A stretch of 64,000 bases of DNA, from assembly GCF_000368965.1 (NCBI RefSeq), contig NZ_KB849780.1, forward strand, positions 1,364,145 to 1,428,144. Reading direction: 5' to 3'. Every line of letters starts with the position of its first letter. Positions within the stretch are counted from its first letter, which is position 1. The position numbers and the translations under genes were made by a program. Below the pieces are notes generated by a model that searched no databases, was not told the DNA's origin, and saw nothing but the letters and a program-made list of their open reading frames with translations. Source of the stretch: Acinetobacter calcoaceticus DSM 30006 = CIP 81.8 (GTDB lineage: Bacteria; Pseudomonadota; Gammaproteobacteria; Pseudomonadales; Moraxellaceae). This document shows positions 54,111 through 63,986 of the stretch, piece by piece.

Positions 54111-56774
54111 ATGATCAATACATCGCCATTGCTGAACTATGTTACAAGCCATCATGATATTAAAGCCATTAATCAATGGCGAACGGATGTAGAAAAGCAA
54201 TTGCAGGATTCATATGAAAATGGGCAATCTATTCGGGAAGTCATTAAAGCGCGCTCAGACCTCGTTGACGAAGCACTGATCTTTTTATGGAAACATGCCG
54301 AACTCGACCAGACAGCACTAGGTCTTTTTGCTGTAGGCGGTTATGGGCGCCGTGAAATGTTGCCCTATTCTGACGTTGATATCATGATTTTGTCAGAACA
54401 TGAAATTAACGAAGAAAACGAAAAGCGTATTTCTACATTTATTTCCTCTTTATGGGATGTTGGTAATTTTAAACCTGGAATTAGCGTTCGTACCATCCAA
54501 AGCTGTGTTGAACAAGCTGCGACAGATCTAACCGTTGCAACGACTTTAATTGAAGCTCGTTTAATTACTGGTAATAGTCAACTTGCAAAATGGCCGCGTC
54601 GTATTGTTTCGCAAACGTGGACAGACAAAACATTTTTTGATGCAAAAATGGCTGAACAAGCTAAGCGTTACCACCAACACAACAATACTGAAAGCAATTT
54701 AGAACCAGATATTAAAAATGCACCGGGTGGCATTCGTGACATTAACCAGATTGGCTGGATTGCCAAGCGTCATTTCCGCGTAAACCGCATTTATGACTTA
54801 GTACATTTAGGTTTTATTTCAGAGTTTGAATTAACAGTTTTAGAAGAAGCTGAAAGTTTTCTTTGGGAAATTCGCCACCATTTACATCGTTTAGCGAAAC
54901 GTGATGAAAACCGTCTTCTGTTCGATCATCAAAGAGAAATTGCGGCTCAATTTGGTTATGTCCGTCAAGAAGGCCAACCTGTAAATTATGGTGTTGAGCA
55001 GTTCATGAAACGCTACTACCGTACCGCACAACAGGTTTCTACCCTCAATGAAATGTTGTTGGCCTATTTTAGCGAATCGGTCATTACTCCGCGCTTACCA
55101 AATTACGAACGTAAAATTGAAGAAGTTAATAATCATTTTAAAATCGTTGATAACAAACTTGCCGTACAGCACCACAAAATATTCGCAGAACACCCAAGTG
55201 CTATTTTAGAATTATTCTATATTTTGGCTAATCGACCAGATATTGAAGGGATCCGCGCTCGCACTCTACGCTTACTTATTCTTGCTGCAAAACGCATTAA
55301 TCAAAATTATCGAGATAATCCCGAGCATCAAGCGCTATTTATGTCGATTATTCGCTCACCCTATCGTCTATACGATACTTTGGTAGCGATGAAGCGGTAT
55401 GGTGTTTTAGGAAACTATATTCCAGCATTTGGCCAAATTATGGGTCTTATGCAATATGACCTATTCCATATCTATACGGTCGATGCTCACACATTATTAT
55501 TGCTGCGCAACTTAAACCGTTTTAAAGAACCCGAGTTTGCTAAAGAGTTTCCAGTTGTAAGCTCTGTTTTCCAACGTCTCGCACGTCAAGATATTGTATT
55601 TATCGCTGCATTATTTCATGACATCGCGAAAGGCCGCGGTGGGGACCATAGTGAACTCGGTGCAGAAGATGCCATCGAATTTGGACGTGCGCACGGCTTT
55701 ACAGAGCGTGAATGCAAATTAATTGCATGGCTCATCCACAACCATTTGCTCATGTCACTGACTGCTCAGAAAAAGGATATTTCCGATCCGGATGTTGTTA
55801 AAGATTTTGCTGAAAAACTTGGCGATATGGAACATCTTGATTATCTATATACTTTAACGGTTGCCGATATTAATGCAACAAATCCAAAACTATGGAACAC
55901 ATGGCGTGCTTCACTTATGCGTCAACTTTATACGCATGCCCGTGATGTAATTCGTACAGGTTTAAGTCGTCCTGTTGACTATCAAATGCTGATTGAAGAC
56001 ACCAAATTTGCAGCGAGTGAATTACTGGTAAATAACTTCTCATTGGCAGACGTCGAAAAAGTATGGCAAGAGCTGGGTGATGAATACTTCATTAAAGAAT
56101 CGGCAGATGAAATTGCATGGCACACTCAAGCAATTTTGAAACACGGTGATAATCCAGAGCCATTAGTACTGTTGCGTGCACACCGTAAAGCTGCCCAAGA
56201 TGCAGTGCAAATCTTTATATATACACGTGACCAACCCAACCTTTTTGCCACCACTGTTGCAGTTTTGGACAAAATGAATTTAGACGTTCAAGATGCAAAA
56301 ATTATCACGGCAAGTACGGCATTTAGCTTGGACACCTATGTTGTGCTCGATCGTTTTGGTACATTGCTGACCGACCCTGAACGCGAAGAAACAGTTAAAA
56401 CTGCATTAGTAAAAGCGCTTAGTCAGCCAGACCAATATCCAGGACTCATGCAACGCCGAATTCCACGTCAACTACGTCATTTTGATATTGAAAATACAGT
56501 CGACGTTACATTGAATGAAGCTTTACAGCAAAACATGGTCGAAATTTCAACACTTGATCACCCTGGCCTACTTGCACGCGTAGGTGGCTTATTTATGATG
56601 CAAGGTTTAGACATCCATTCAGCTAGAATTGCAACTTTAGGTGAACGTGCAGAAGATATTTTCTTTGTCACAAAAAAAGATGGAAAACCATTAAATAACG
56701 AAGAGGTCAAACTCTTCTCGGAAAAGCTTAAAGCTGCATTAGATGAAGCATCTAATCAAATTTGTCAGCACTGA
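54111..56774 (+). CDS. glnD: Bifunctional uridylyltransferase/uridylyl-removing enzyme
   Basis: An 887-residue nitrogen sensor that adds UMP to PII proteins and removes it. Domains in order: nucleotidyltransferase ([15 protein letters not shown] at 76-90), a middle helical region, the HD hydrolase domain ([20 protein letters not shown] near 500), and two C-terminal ACT domains (about 700-780 and 810-885) that bind glutamine. All motifs are intact. It lies 26 bases before dapC. Confidence 0.97.
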   Translation: MINTSPLLNYVTSHHDIKAINQWRTDVEKQLQDSYENGQSIREVIKARSDLVDEALIFLWKHAELDQTALGLFAVGGYGRREMLPYSDVDIMILSEHEINEENEKRISTFISSLWDVGNFKPGISVRTIQSCVEQAATDLTVATTLIEARLITGNSQLAKWPRRIVSQTWTDKTFFDAKMAEQAKRYHQHNNTESNLEPDIKNAPGGIRDINQIGWIAKRHFRVNRIYDLVHLGFISEFELTVLEEAESFLWEIRHHLHRLAKRDENRLLFDHQREIAAQFGYVRQEGQPVNYGVEQFMKRYYRTAQQVSTLNEMLLAYFSESVITPRLPNYERKIEEVNNHFKIVDNKLAVQHHKIFAEHPSAILELFYILANRPDIEGIRARTLRLLILAAKRINQNYRDNPEHQALFMSIIRSPYRLYDTLVAMKRYGVLGNYIPAFGQIMGLMQYDLFHIYTVDAHTLLLLRNLNRFKEPEFAKEFPVVSSVFQRLARQDIVFIAALFHDIAKGRGGDHSELGAEDAIEFGRAHGFTERECKLIAWLIHNHLLMSLTAQKKDISDPDVVKDFAEKLGDMEHLDYLYTLTVADINATNPKLWNTWRASLMRQLYTHARDVIRTGLSRPVDYQMLIEDTKFAASELLVNNFSLADVEKVWQELGDEYFIKESADEIAWHTQAILKHGDNPEPLVLLRAHRKAAQDAVQIFIYTRDQPNLFATTVAVLDKMNLDVQDAKIITASTAFSLDTYVVLDRFGTLLTDPEREETVKTALVKALSQPDQYPGLMQRRIPRQLRHFDIENTVDVTLNEALQQNMVEISTLDHPGLLARVGGLFMMQGLDIHSARIATLGERAEDIFFVTKKDGKPLNNEEVKLFSEKLKAALDEASNQICQH

Positions 56775-56799
56775 AACTCAACTAATTGGTAACTGTTTA

Positions 56800-57969
56800 A
56801 TGAACTCTAGCTTGTCGTTATTGCACCCGTATCCATTTGAAAAGTTAAATCAGCTTTTTAAGGATATCACTCCTGCTAATCTTCCATTGATTCCACTATC
56901 AATTGGTGAACCTAAGCACCCAGCACCAGAGTTTGTTAAACAGGCAATTATTGATAACTTTAATCATCTATCAACTTATCCGAATAGCAAGGGTTTGCCA
57001 GAGCTTCGCCAAAGTATTGCAGAGTGGCTAACCAAACGCTTCAAACTCAATAGCATTAGTGCAGAAAATCATATTTTACCCGTATCAGGTACTCGTGAAG
57101 GGATTTTCTCATTTGTTCAGGCGCTCATTAACCGTGAAGACGCGCCGTATGTAGTAATGCCGAATCCGTTTTATCAAATTTATGAAGGTGCAGCTCTACT
57201 GGCTGGTGCAAAACCTTATTTCATAAATTGCACCGAAGAAAATGGCTATTTAGGTGATTTTGATGCTGTACCAGCAGAAGTATGGGAAAAAACCGCCCTT
57301 CTTTTTGTATGTACACCAGGTAACCCAACAGGCACAGTACTTTCTAAAGAGCAATTCAAAAAGTTAATTGCCTTGTCTGATCAATATAATTTTGTTATTG
57401 CTTCTGACGAATGCTATTCAGAGCTTTGGTTCGATCAAGCACCTACAGGTTTACTAGAAGTTTGCGCAGAACTTGGTCGTGATGACTATAAAAACTGTGT
57501 CGTATTCCACTCACTTTCTAAACGCTCAAACTTACCGGGTTTACGCTCAGGTTTTGTTGCTGGTGATGCAGAATTATTAAAACCATATTTGCAGTATCGT
57601 ACTTATCATGGTGCAGCAATGCCTGTTCAACATCAGCTTGCATCAATTGCAGCATGGAATGATGAGAACCATGTTGAAGAAAACCGTAAGCAATATCGTG
57701 CAAAATTTGATTTATTCCAAACCGAACTAGGTCACTTATTACCTCTGCAAAAGCCAGATGCTGGTTTTTATTATTGGTTAAAAGTTGATAATGATGAAAC
57801 TTTTGCCAAGATGCTAATGGAAAAAGCACATATTAAGGTTTTACCTGGTCGTTATTTATCTCGTGACACAGATCAAGGTAACCCTGGGGAAAATCATGTG
57901 CGTATGGCTTTAGTTGCCGATTTAGCGCAATGCGAAGAAGTGGTTAAGCGTTTAAAAGCAATTCTCTAA
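56800..57969 (+). CDS. dapC: Succinyldiaminopimelate transaminase
   Basis: A 389-residue class I/II aminotransferase of lysine and peptidoglycan synthesis. HPYPFEKLNQLF at the start, IGEPKHPAPEFV, SGTREGIFSFVQALI and the PLP lysine in FHSLSKRSNLPGLRSGF match DapC. The frame extends upstream into glnD, but the ATG at 56800 fits the family N-terminus. Probably cotranscribed with glnD. Confidence 0.93.
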   Translation: MNSSLSLLHPYPFEKLNQLFKDITPANLPLIPLSIGEPKHPAPEFVKQAIIDNFNHLSTYPNSKGLPELRQSIAEWLTKRFKLNSISAENHILPVSGTREGIFSFVQALINREDAPYVVMPNPFYQIYEGAALLAGAKPYFINCTEENGYLGDFDAVPAEVWEKTALLFVCTPGNPTGTVLSKEQFKKLIALSDQYNFVIASDECYSELWFDQAPTGLLEVCAELGRDDYKNCVVFHSLSKRSNLPGLRSGFVAGDAELLKPYLQYRTYHGAAMPVQHQLASIAAWNDENHVEENRKQYRAKFDLFQTELGHLLPLQKPDAGFYYWLKVDNDETFAKMLMEKAHIKVLPGRYLSRDTDQGNPGENHVRMALVADLAQCEEVVKRLKAIL

Positions 57970-57981
57970 GCATAAGTACAT

Positions 57982-58014
57982 TGTACAGCCTTTAGTAATA
58001 TTAAAGGCTGTACA
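57982..58014. terminator. Bidirectional hairpin terminator
   Basis: TGTACAGCCTTTA-GTAATAT-TAAAGGCTGTACA, an exact 13-bp stem between convergent dapC and lysE-like genes; no T run. Confidence 0.7.
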
Positions 58015-58019
58015 CTACA

Positions 58020-58652
58020 TTAACTATAAATAACCAGCAGTACTGCGAAAAATATAAAAGCCAAACTAGAGCAATAATATAGGCCCTTAGCAGAACGTTT
58101 AATCTGTTCTAGAACCCGATTTTGAAGCAATAAGCGAACCAATAATAAGTTCCAAGCAAGCACCACTCCAGTCATCCACGTACTCATTAGCAATTTTTGA
58201 AGCAGATTAAAGTCATGCTGAATGAGCAACATTAAGCTGCTATAAAACATAATATTTTTCGGATTAAGAAGACTAGATTGTATTCCTAACATTAAACTTT
58301 TAATTTTATTCTGGTATTTTTGTTCTTGATCCATCAAACCATTTTTTTCAATAGCAAAAGTTAAGGTGCCAGACCGAGCCGCACTAAAACAAAGGTAACT
58401 CAAATAAACCAAATACCCCGCCCCAAGCCATTTAAGTACTAAAAGAATGTTCGTACTCAAATTTCCAAGTAACATAAATCCAAATATACATGCCATCAAA
58501 ATCAAGGCATTACCAAAAGTAATTCCCACAATGACGCCATATGTATAGCGCAAACCCTTTTGCAAAAGGCTAGTGAGAATCAGAAAGAAGTCAGGTCCCG
58601 GAGATAACAAAGCTAAAAAGTGAGTAAAGGCAATAACTAAAAAAACTTCCAT
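58020..58652 (-). CDS. LysE family amino acid exporter
   Basis: A 210-residue membrane protein of six helices. LLSPGPDFFLIL near the start is the LysE/RhtB signature, followed by RYTYGVIVGITFGNALIL. It exports amino acids or related metabolites; the substrate is unknown. The ribosome binding site is weak. Same strand and 63 bases downstream of the AraC gene, so possibly in that operon. Confidence 0.9.
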   Translation of the reverse strand: MEVFLVIAFTHFLALLSPGPDFFLILTSLLQKGLRYTYGVIVGITFGNALILMACIFGFMLLGNLSTNILLVLKWLGAGYLVYLSYLCFSAARSGTLTFAIEKNGLMDQEQKYQNKIKSLMLGIQSSLLNPKNIMFYSSLMLLIQHDFNLLQKLLMSTWMTGVVLAWNLLLVRLLLQNRVLEQIKRSAKGLYYCSSLAFIFFAVLLVIYS

Positions 58653-58715
58653 AACGGTTTCATCTGTAAACAGTATGGAATAGCTTAAAAATAGAGAAAA
58701 ATAATTTCTTGTAAA

Positions 58716-59561
58716 TTATTGCGCGGCAACGAGTTGGAACTGACGAGGAGTGATTCCTGTATGGGCTTTGAAAGCTTTATGAAAATGGCTCTGATCACTA
58801 AAGCCTAAATTTACAGCCAGCTCTGCGAGTGGAATGCCTTGTTTTAATTGTGCTCTGGCCTGATTAATCTTTAAATTAATTTGAAATGCATGGGGTGTTA
58901 AACCAACATTGGCTTTAAATAGGCGAATGATTGCATATCGACTAAGGCCTACCTGTTGGGCAAGCTCTTCTAAAGAAATAAATCGTTCGGATGATTTAAT
59001 AATATGAATCAAGTCCAAAAAGCTTTCATACAAATATTGAGTTTTCTGTATTTCTTCTAATATAAAATGAGGTAATAACAACTGTGTAAGGCAATAGATA
59101 AGCGACTGTTCTTTTTCGAGAATTAATTTTTGAGAATCAAATAAAGTTTCATTCATATCAGAAAAAGCCTGATATAAATTTTCATCTTTAATAATGAGAG
59201 GTCTATGCTGGGGCAAATTTAAATCAAAGCCCTCTTTTTGAAATTCGGCGTACCATTGATTAAGCCAAGATATATCCAGATGCAGCATCTGGTAACTCCA
59301 AGCCTGATCAGGCAACGGGTTACAAGAATGTTCAATGTGGGCAGGCACAATGACTAATGTGCCGGCAGAAATCTTTTGCTCTGTACCAAATGAGCTTTGA
59401 AAAACGCTATTCCCTTCGTCTATAGCTCCAATTGAAAATGTTGGATGACTATGAGACTTATAACATGTTCGGCTAAAACAAGATCTTCTGGTTTCAACAT
59501 AAGGCATTCGCCCATCTTGCCAAAACTCAAAATCTTGGGGAATAGCGTTCATCGAATTCAT
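58716..59561 (-). CDS. AraC family transcriptional regulator
   Basis: A 281-residue regulator with an N-terminal cupin-like sensor domain (SHPTFSIGAIDEGNSVF, PAHIEHSCNP) and a C-terminal double helix-turn-helix (LEELAQQVGLSRYAIIRLFKA and LAVNLGFSDQSHFHKAFKAHTG). It overlaps the gpx stop by one base, forming an msrB-gpx-araC unit, and LysE follows. AraC regulators of this type often control adjacent LysE exporters. Confidence 0.9.
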   Translation of the reverse strand: MNSMNAIPQDFEFWQDGRMPYVETRRSCFSRTCYKSHSHPTFSIGAIDEGNSVFQSSFGTEQKISAGTLVIVPAHIEHSCNPLPDQAWSYQMLHLDISWLNQWYAEFQKEGFDLNLPQHRPLIIKDENLYQAFSDMNETLFDSQKLILEKEQSLIYCLTQLLLPHFILEEIQKTQYLYESFLDLIHIIKSSERFISLEELAQQVGLSRYAIIRLFKANVGLTPHAFQINLKINQARAQLKQGIPLAELAVNLGFSDQSHFHKAFKAHTGITPRQFQLVAAQ

Positions 59562-60046
59562 TAACTTGCTAATGCTTTTTCAATATCAGCTTCTAAAGCT
59601 TCTGGTTTAGTCGTAGGAGCATAGCGATTTAACACAGCGCCATCTCTTCCCACCAAAAATTTGGTAAAGTTCCATTTAATCGTGCTACTGCCTAAAATAC
59701 CTTTAGCTTCACGTGTTAAATATCTAAAAATCACATGAGCTTCCGGTCCTTTTACATCAACTTTTGCAAACATCGGGAATTTCACCCCATAGTTGCGCTG
59801 ACAGAACGTACCGATTTCTTTATTGTTACCTGGATCTTGCCCCCCAAACTGGTTGCAGGGAAAACCTAAAACTTCCAAACCTTGATCTTTATATTTCTCA
59901 TAAAGTTTTTCAAGGCCAGCAAATTGTGGTGTAAAACCACATTTACTCGCAGTATTTACAATTAGTAAAACTTTACCTTTGTAATCAGCTAATTGCTTAA
60001 CTTCACCCTCTAACAGTTCAGCTTCAAACTGATAAATATTACTCAT
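59561..60046 (-). CDS. Glutathione peroxidase family protein
   Basis: A 161-residue thiol peroxidase. The peroxidatic Cys36 lies in [11 protein letters not shown]; the catalytic partners are [12 protein letters not shown] (Gln and resolving Cys) and KWNFTKFLV (Trp, Asn). The cysteine rather than selenocysteine and the second Cys suggest a thioredoxin-dependent type. GAGG precedes the ATG. Overlaps msrB by 4 bases (ATGA). Confidence 0.94.
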   Translation of the reverse strand: MSNIYQFEAELLEGEVKQLADYKGKVLLIVNTASKCGFTPQFAGLEKLYEKYKDQGLEVLGFPCNQFGGQDPGNNKEIGTFCQRNYGVKFPMFAKVDVKGPEAHVIFRYLTREAKGILGSSTIKWNFTKFLVGRDGAVLNRYAPTTKPEALEADIEKALAS

Positions 60047-60462
60047 GGATAGGTTTCCTCATCATTTTTTTCTTGTGATTTCAGTTGTAATGATGCCGAG
60101 TTTACACAATAGCGCAAACCAGTCGGCTGTGGTCCATCTTCAAAAACATGCCCTAAATGGGCTTCGCAATCATGACAAACAATTTCAGTTCTGACCATAC
60201 CATGCGATAAATCGTCATGTTCTTCAATTGCAGTTGGCTCAATCGGTTTAAAGAAGCTAGGCCAACCACAACCACTGTCATATTTAGTATCTGATGAGAA
60301 CAATTCTGCGCCGCAGCAACGGCAGACATAGGTACCATGTTGCTTAGTATTCCAGTATTGCCCCGTAAATGCAGGTTCAGTGCCCTTTTGTCGTGTAATC
60401 CGATACTCTTCTGGTGATAACTCTCTTTGCCATTCCCGGTCTGTTTTATTGACTTTTCCCAT
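60043..60462 (-). CDS. msrB: Peptide methionine-(R)-S-oxide reductase
   Basis: A 139-residue methionine sulfoxide reductase. Zinc ligands are in CRCCGAELF and CHDCEAHLG; the catalytic Cys is in [11 protein letters not shown] and the recycling Cys in [10 protein letters not shown]. The ATG at 60462 is chosen over 60471 because AAGGTG has better spacing to it. First gene of an oxidative-damage operon with the peroxidase. Confidence 0.95.
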   Translation of the reverse strand: MGKVNKTDREWQRELSPEEYRITRQKGTEPAFTGQYWNTKQHGTYVCRCCGAELFSSDTKYDSGCGWPSFFKPIEPTAIEEHDDLSHGMVRTEIVCHDCEAHLGHVFEDGPQPTGLRYCVNSASLQLKSQEKNDEETYP

Positions 60463-60592
60463 GACATGCACCTTTATTCTGATGTAAACATTTCTGATGA
60501 TTGAGTTTTATATTTACGCCATTCATCACAAAAACACTAGTCTCTGAACGTAAAATTTGTTGGAATTTAATCATCTAAGCAATAGAAAGCAA

Positions 60593-60630
60593 AAAGTAAG
60601 CAAAATTCAAAATCAAAAGTAAGCAAAATT
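60593..60630. repeat. Two exact 15-bp direct repeats upstream of the alaA-type gene
   Basis: AAAGTAAGCAAAATT occurs at 60593-60607 and 60616-60630, a 23-base period (about two helical turns). Further AAGCAA elements lie nearby at 60577-60592 and 60651-60658. The arrangement looks like tandem operator sites about 70-110 bases before the start codon. Confidence 0.65.
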
Positions 60631-60700
60631 ATGCTTTATTTTCTTCCAAGGAAGCAAAGATGGTGCTATTCTTGTTTGGCACGGTTGTATAGGACAAAAC

Positions 60701-62131
60701 ATGTCTCAGAAAAAAAGTGTGCTTTTCCAGCAACTATTACCAGTTATCAAACAGTATCAGCAATCGGGCTTTACCCATGAAAAAATTGTTGAATTACTAA
60801 AAGATCAACACGATCTAAATTTGGTAACAGTTAAAACATTTAAAAGTTATTTATACCGATATGCAAAAGTGAATCCAGTTATGTCTAAAAATACTGCTAC
60901 CATCCATTCCATGCCCTCCACTCGAGAAATTAAAAAATCATCAAAACTTGAGCATGTTTGTTATGACATTCGTGGGCCGGTATTGCGAGCCGCCAATGAA
61001 ATGGAAGAGCAAGGACATAAAATTATCAAATTAAATATTGGTAACCCTGCTCCATTTGGTTTTGAAGCACCACAAGAAATTATTAATGATGTTGCTTTAA
61101 ACCTACCAAATGCAATTGGTTATGTTGATTCAAAAGGTATCTTCCCTGCTCGTAAAGCAATTTGTCAGTATTACCAGCAAAAAGGGATCTTAAATATGCA
61201 TGTCAATGACGTGTATATTGGCAATGGCGTATCTGAACTCATTGTCATGGCTATGCAAGGCCTATTAGATGATGGCGACGAAATGCTAATTCCAATGCCA
61301 GATTATCCACTTTGGACAGCAGCTGTTAATCTTTCAGGTGGTACAGCAATCCACTATAAATGTGATGAAGAAAATAGCTGGTATCCAGATATTGCTGATA
61401 TTGAAAGTAAAATTACGCCGAACACACGCGGCATTGTCATTATTAATCCGAACAACCCGACTGGTTCAGTATATCCACGTCATGTGCTTGAACAAATTGT
61501 CGCAGTTGCAAAGAAACATGACTTAATTTTATTTGCTGACGAAATTTACGACAAAATTATTTATGACGGCATTGAACATGTTTCAGTGGCGTCATTAGCT
61601 GGTGACCAGCTATGCGTATCTTTTAATGGCTTATCAAAAGCTTATCGTATTGCAGGTTTCCGTTCAGGTTGGATGGCAATTACTGGTGACAAAAGCCGTG
61701 CTGCTGACTATATCGAAGGTTTAGATATGTTGGCATCGATGCGCCTATGTGCAAACGTTCAAGCTCAATATGCGATTCAAACCGCCCTCGGAGGATATCA
61801 ATCAATTAATGACCTGATTCGTCCGGGTGGCCGTTTATACGAACAGCGTAATATTGCTTGGGAAATGCTAAATGAGATTCCTGGGGTAAGCTGCGTGAAA
61901 CCAGAGGGAGCAATGTATTGTTTCCCTCGCCTCGATCCGAACATCTATCCAATTGAAGATGACGAAAAGTTAATGCTGGATTTGTTACGTGCAGAAAAAG
62001 TGTTATTGGTGCAAGGTACGGGCTTTAATTGGCCAACTCCAGATCATTTCCGTGTGGTTTTTTTACCTGCTGAAAATGAATTACGAGAAGCAATTACTCG
62101 TTTAGGTCGTTTTTTAGCCAACCGTCGTTAA
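60701..62131 (+). CDS. alaA: AlaA-type aminotransferase with N-terminal helix-turn-helix-like extension
   Basis: A 476-residue protein. From about residue 79 (KKSSKLEHVCYDIRGPVLR) it aligns closely with E. coli AlaA, the glutamate-pyruvate aminotransferase that makes alanine; NPNNPTGSVY and the PLP lysine in FNGLSKAYRIAGFRSGW are intact. E. coli AlaA lacks the first about 75 residues. They read QSGFTHEKIVELL...VTVKTFKSYLYRYAK, resembling small DNA-binding domains of plasmid regulators. AGGA lies seven bases before the ATG, supporting the long form. Internal ATGs at 60881 and 60911 could give a short form. Confidence 0.9.
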   Translation: MSQKKSVLFQQLLPVIKQYQQSGFTHEKIVELLKDQHDLNLVTVKTFKSYLYRYAKVNPVMSKNTATIHSMPSTREIKKSSKLEHVCYDIRGPVLRAANEMEEQGHKIIKLNIGNPAPFGFEAPQEIINDVALNLPNAIGYVDSKGIFPARKAICQYYQQKGILNMHVNDVYIGNGVSELIVMAMQGLLDDGDEMLIPMPDYPLWTAAVNLSGGTAIHYKCDEENSWYPDIADIESKITPNTRGIVIINPNNPTGSVYPRHVLEQIVAVAKKHDLILFADEIYDKIIYDGIEHVSVASLAGDQLCVSFNGLSKAYRIAGFRSGWMAITGDKSRAADYIEGLDMLASMRLCANVQAQYAIQTALGGYQSINDLIRPGGRLYEQRNIAWEMLNEIPGVSCVKPEGAMYCFPRLDPNIYPIEDDEKLMLDLLRAEKVLLVQGTGFNWPTPDHFRVVFLPAENELREAITRLGRFLANRR

Positions 62132-62141
62132 AAAAATGCAT

Positions 62142-62179
62142 ATCAAAAAAGGCATCTTAAATTGGATGCCTTTTTTGAT
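62142..62179 (+). terminator. alaA terminator
   Basis: ATCAAAAAAGGCATC-N8-GATGCCTTTTTTGAT, an exact 15-bp stem including A/T runs. Confidence 0.88.
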
Positions 62180-62383
62180 AATTCTATTTTATTATTTAAA
62201 AAAAAGAATAATCGCAAATACTTTCACCCTCCTACCCACTCAAAAACAACACTTTGAAGTTAAATACTTTTCATTAGAAATTTAATTCTTTTAACCTTTA
62301 AATTCAGCCTAAAAATTTATTTATATATTTTTTACCATACGTTTAATTTTGTATGTAATTTCGCATTTTCCTCTATCTTCATT

Positions 62384-62418
62384 ATGCAAAAAATGCATGG
62401 ATCAATATTTTTTTGCAT
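62384..62418. repeat. Inverted repeat in symporter leader
   Basis: ATGCAAAAAA-N15-TTTTTTGCAT, exact 10-bp arms, about 190 bases before the start codon; possible regulator site or leader hairpin. Confidence 0.45.
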
Positions 62419-62605
62419 TTCACACTGCATCAAAATCGAGCAACAATCCATCTCCATAACAACATCACCATATTCGATTCGGTTTAAACAGATACAGATC
62501 TAGGAAGATAAAATCGTTAAAACGACCGGACTGAACTAACAAGGAAAGCTTTCAATTATCCAAATCCCATCAAAGGATGATTGAATCAAATGGATAGAGG
62601 TTCAT

Positions 62606-63913
62606 ATGAAGCAAAAGAAATTGCTCAAGTATATTGTTGTTGCTATTTTACTTGGCATACTGACAGGTTGGATTTGTCACCACTTCTTTAATGAAGGTGA
62701 ACAACTGAAGCAAATCGCTTCTTATTTCAGCATTATTTCAGACATCTTTTTACGCTTAATCAAAATGATTATTGCTCCACTGGTATTTGCCACAATTGTT
62801 GCAGGCATTGTATCAATGGGGAAATCTACATCAATTGGAAGTATTACACTTAAGTCAATGACTTGGTTTATTACTGCTTCGTTTGTATCGCTTGCAATCG
62901 GGATGGGATTAGCTAACTTCTTCCAACCTGGTGCAGCTTTAGATTTAGCATTACCAACAGCACAACAAATTAGTAGCTCTTCTCTCCCAACTACTACTGG
63001 TTTCACCCTACAATCATTCTTAAGCCATGTTTTCCCACGCAGCATTGCAGAAGCAATGGCCAACAATGACATCCTACAAGTACTCGTTTTTTCAATTTTC
63101 TTTGGTTCAGCTCTTGCTTTTGTTAATCAAGGCAACGAAAAAGACTCAGTTATTGTTCGTTTGACTGAAGAACTCAGTAAAATCATGTTCCGCATTACCG
63201 ATTACGTCATGATGTTCGCCCCTTTTGCAGTATTTGCAGCAATGGCTTCTGCAATTACCGTACAAGGTTTAGGCTTAATCGTTGACTACGGTATTTTAAT
63301 TGCAGAGTTCTATTTCGGTCTTCTATTACTTTGGATCATTTTATTCTCTGTCGGTGCGATCGTACTGAAAAAAGATATTTTCCGCTTAGGCAAATTAATT
63401 CGTGAACCTGTAACGCTTGCTTTTGCTACAGCTTCAAGTGAATCTGCGTACCCAAAAGTAATGGATGCATTAAATAAATTTGGTGTACCTAAAAAAGTGA
63501 CTAGCTTCGTACTACCTTTAGGTTATTCATTTAACTTAGATGGTTCAATGATGTACACCACTTTTGCAGTACTGTTTATTGCTCAAGCTTACAACATCGA
63601 TCTTAGCTTCACTCAACAAATCTTAATTCTGTTAACTCTTATGGTGACAAGTAAAGGTATTGCGGGTGTATCACGAGCTTCTATCGTCGTTATTTCAGCA
63701 ACACTCACCATGTTCAATTTACCTGAAGCAGGTATTCTATTATTGCTTGGTATCGATCAGTTCCTTGACATGGGTCGTACTGCAACAAACGTAGTAGGCA
63801 ACAGTATTGCTACTGCCGTAGTTGCTAAACTTGAAGGTGATAAAGTAACTGATACTGAAGAACTATCAGAGCCTGTATTAATTAAATCAACTCAAGAACA
63901 AACGACAGCTTAA
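62606..63913 (+). CDS. Dicarboxylate/amino acid:cation symporter (DAACS family)
   Basis: A 435-residue inner-membrane symporter of the GltP/DctA family. LRLIKMIIAPLVFATIVAG near 49-67, the serine-rich reentrant loop FATASSESAYPKVMDAL, YSFNLDGSMMYTTFAVLFIAQ and the C-terminal GIDQFLDMGRTATNVVGNS are all characteristic. It imports glutamate, aspartate or C4-dicarboxylates with protons or sodium. AGAGG precedes the ATG. Confidence 0.94.
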   Translation: MKQKKLLKYIVVAILLGILTGWICHHFFNEGEQLKQIASYFSIISDIFLRLIKMIIAPLVFATIVAGIVSMGKSTSIGSITLKSMTWFITASFVSLAIGMGLANFFQPGAALDLALPTAQQISSSSLPTTTGFTLQSFLSHVFPRSIAEAMANNDILQVLVFSIFFGSALAFVNQGNEKDSVIVRLTEELSKIMFRITDYVMMFAPFAVFAAMASAITVQGLGLIVDYGILIAEFYFGLLLLWIILFSVGAIVLKKDIFRLGKLIREPVTLAFATASSESAYPKVMDALNKFGVPKKVTSFVLPLGYSFNLDGSMMYTTFAVLFIAQAYNIDLSFTQQILILLTLMVTSKGIAGVSRASIVVISATLTMFNLPEAGILLLLGIDQFLDMGRTATNVVGNSIATAVVAKLEGDKVTDTEELSEPVLIKSTQEQTTA

Positions 63914-63942
63914 GTTTCTCTTTTCTCCCGCTCTCCCAACTT

Positions 63943-63986
63943 AAGAGCAATTTTATATGACCTTATAAAATTGCTCTTCTTTTTAT
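63943..63986 (+). terminator. Symporter gene terminator
   Basis: AAGAGCAATTTTATA-N6-TATAAAATTGCTCTT, an exact 15-bp stem followed by a T-rich run. Confidence 0.9.

Larger units (their letters stand above)
62132..62605. other. Leader region of the dicarboxylate symporter gene
   Basis: 474 bases. It begins with the alaA terminator, then AT-rich DNA with a CATAC-N10-GTATG dyad (62336-62355), a long inverted repeat (62384-62418), a TCGTT-AA-AACGA palindrome near 62514, and AGAGG before the symporter ATG. A long leader or operator array is possible. Confidence 0.45.
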
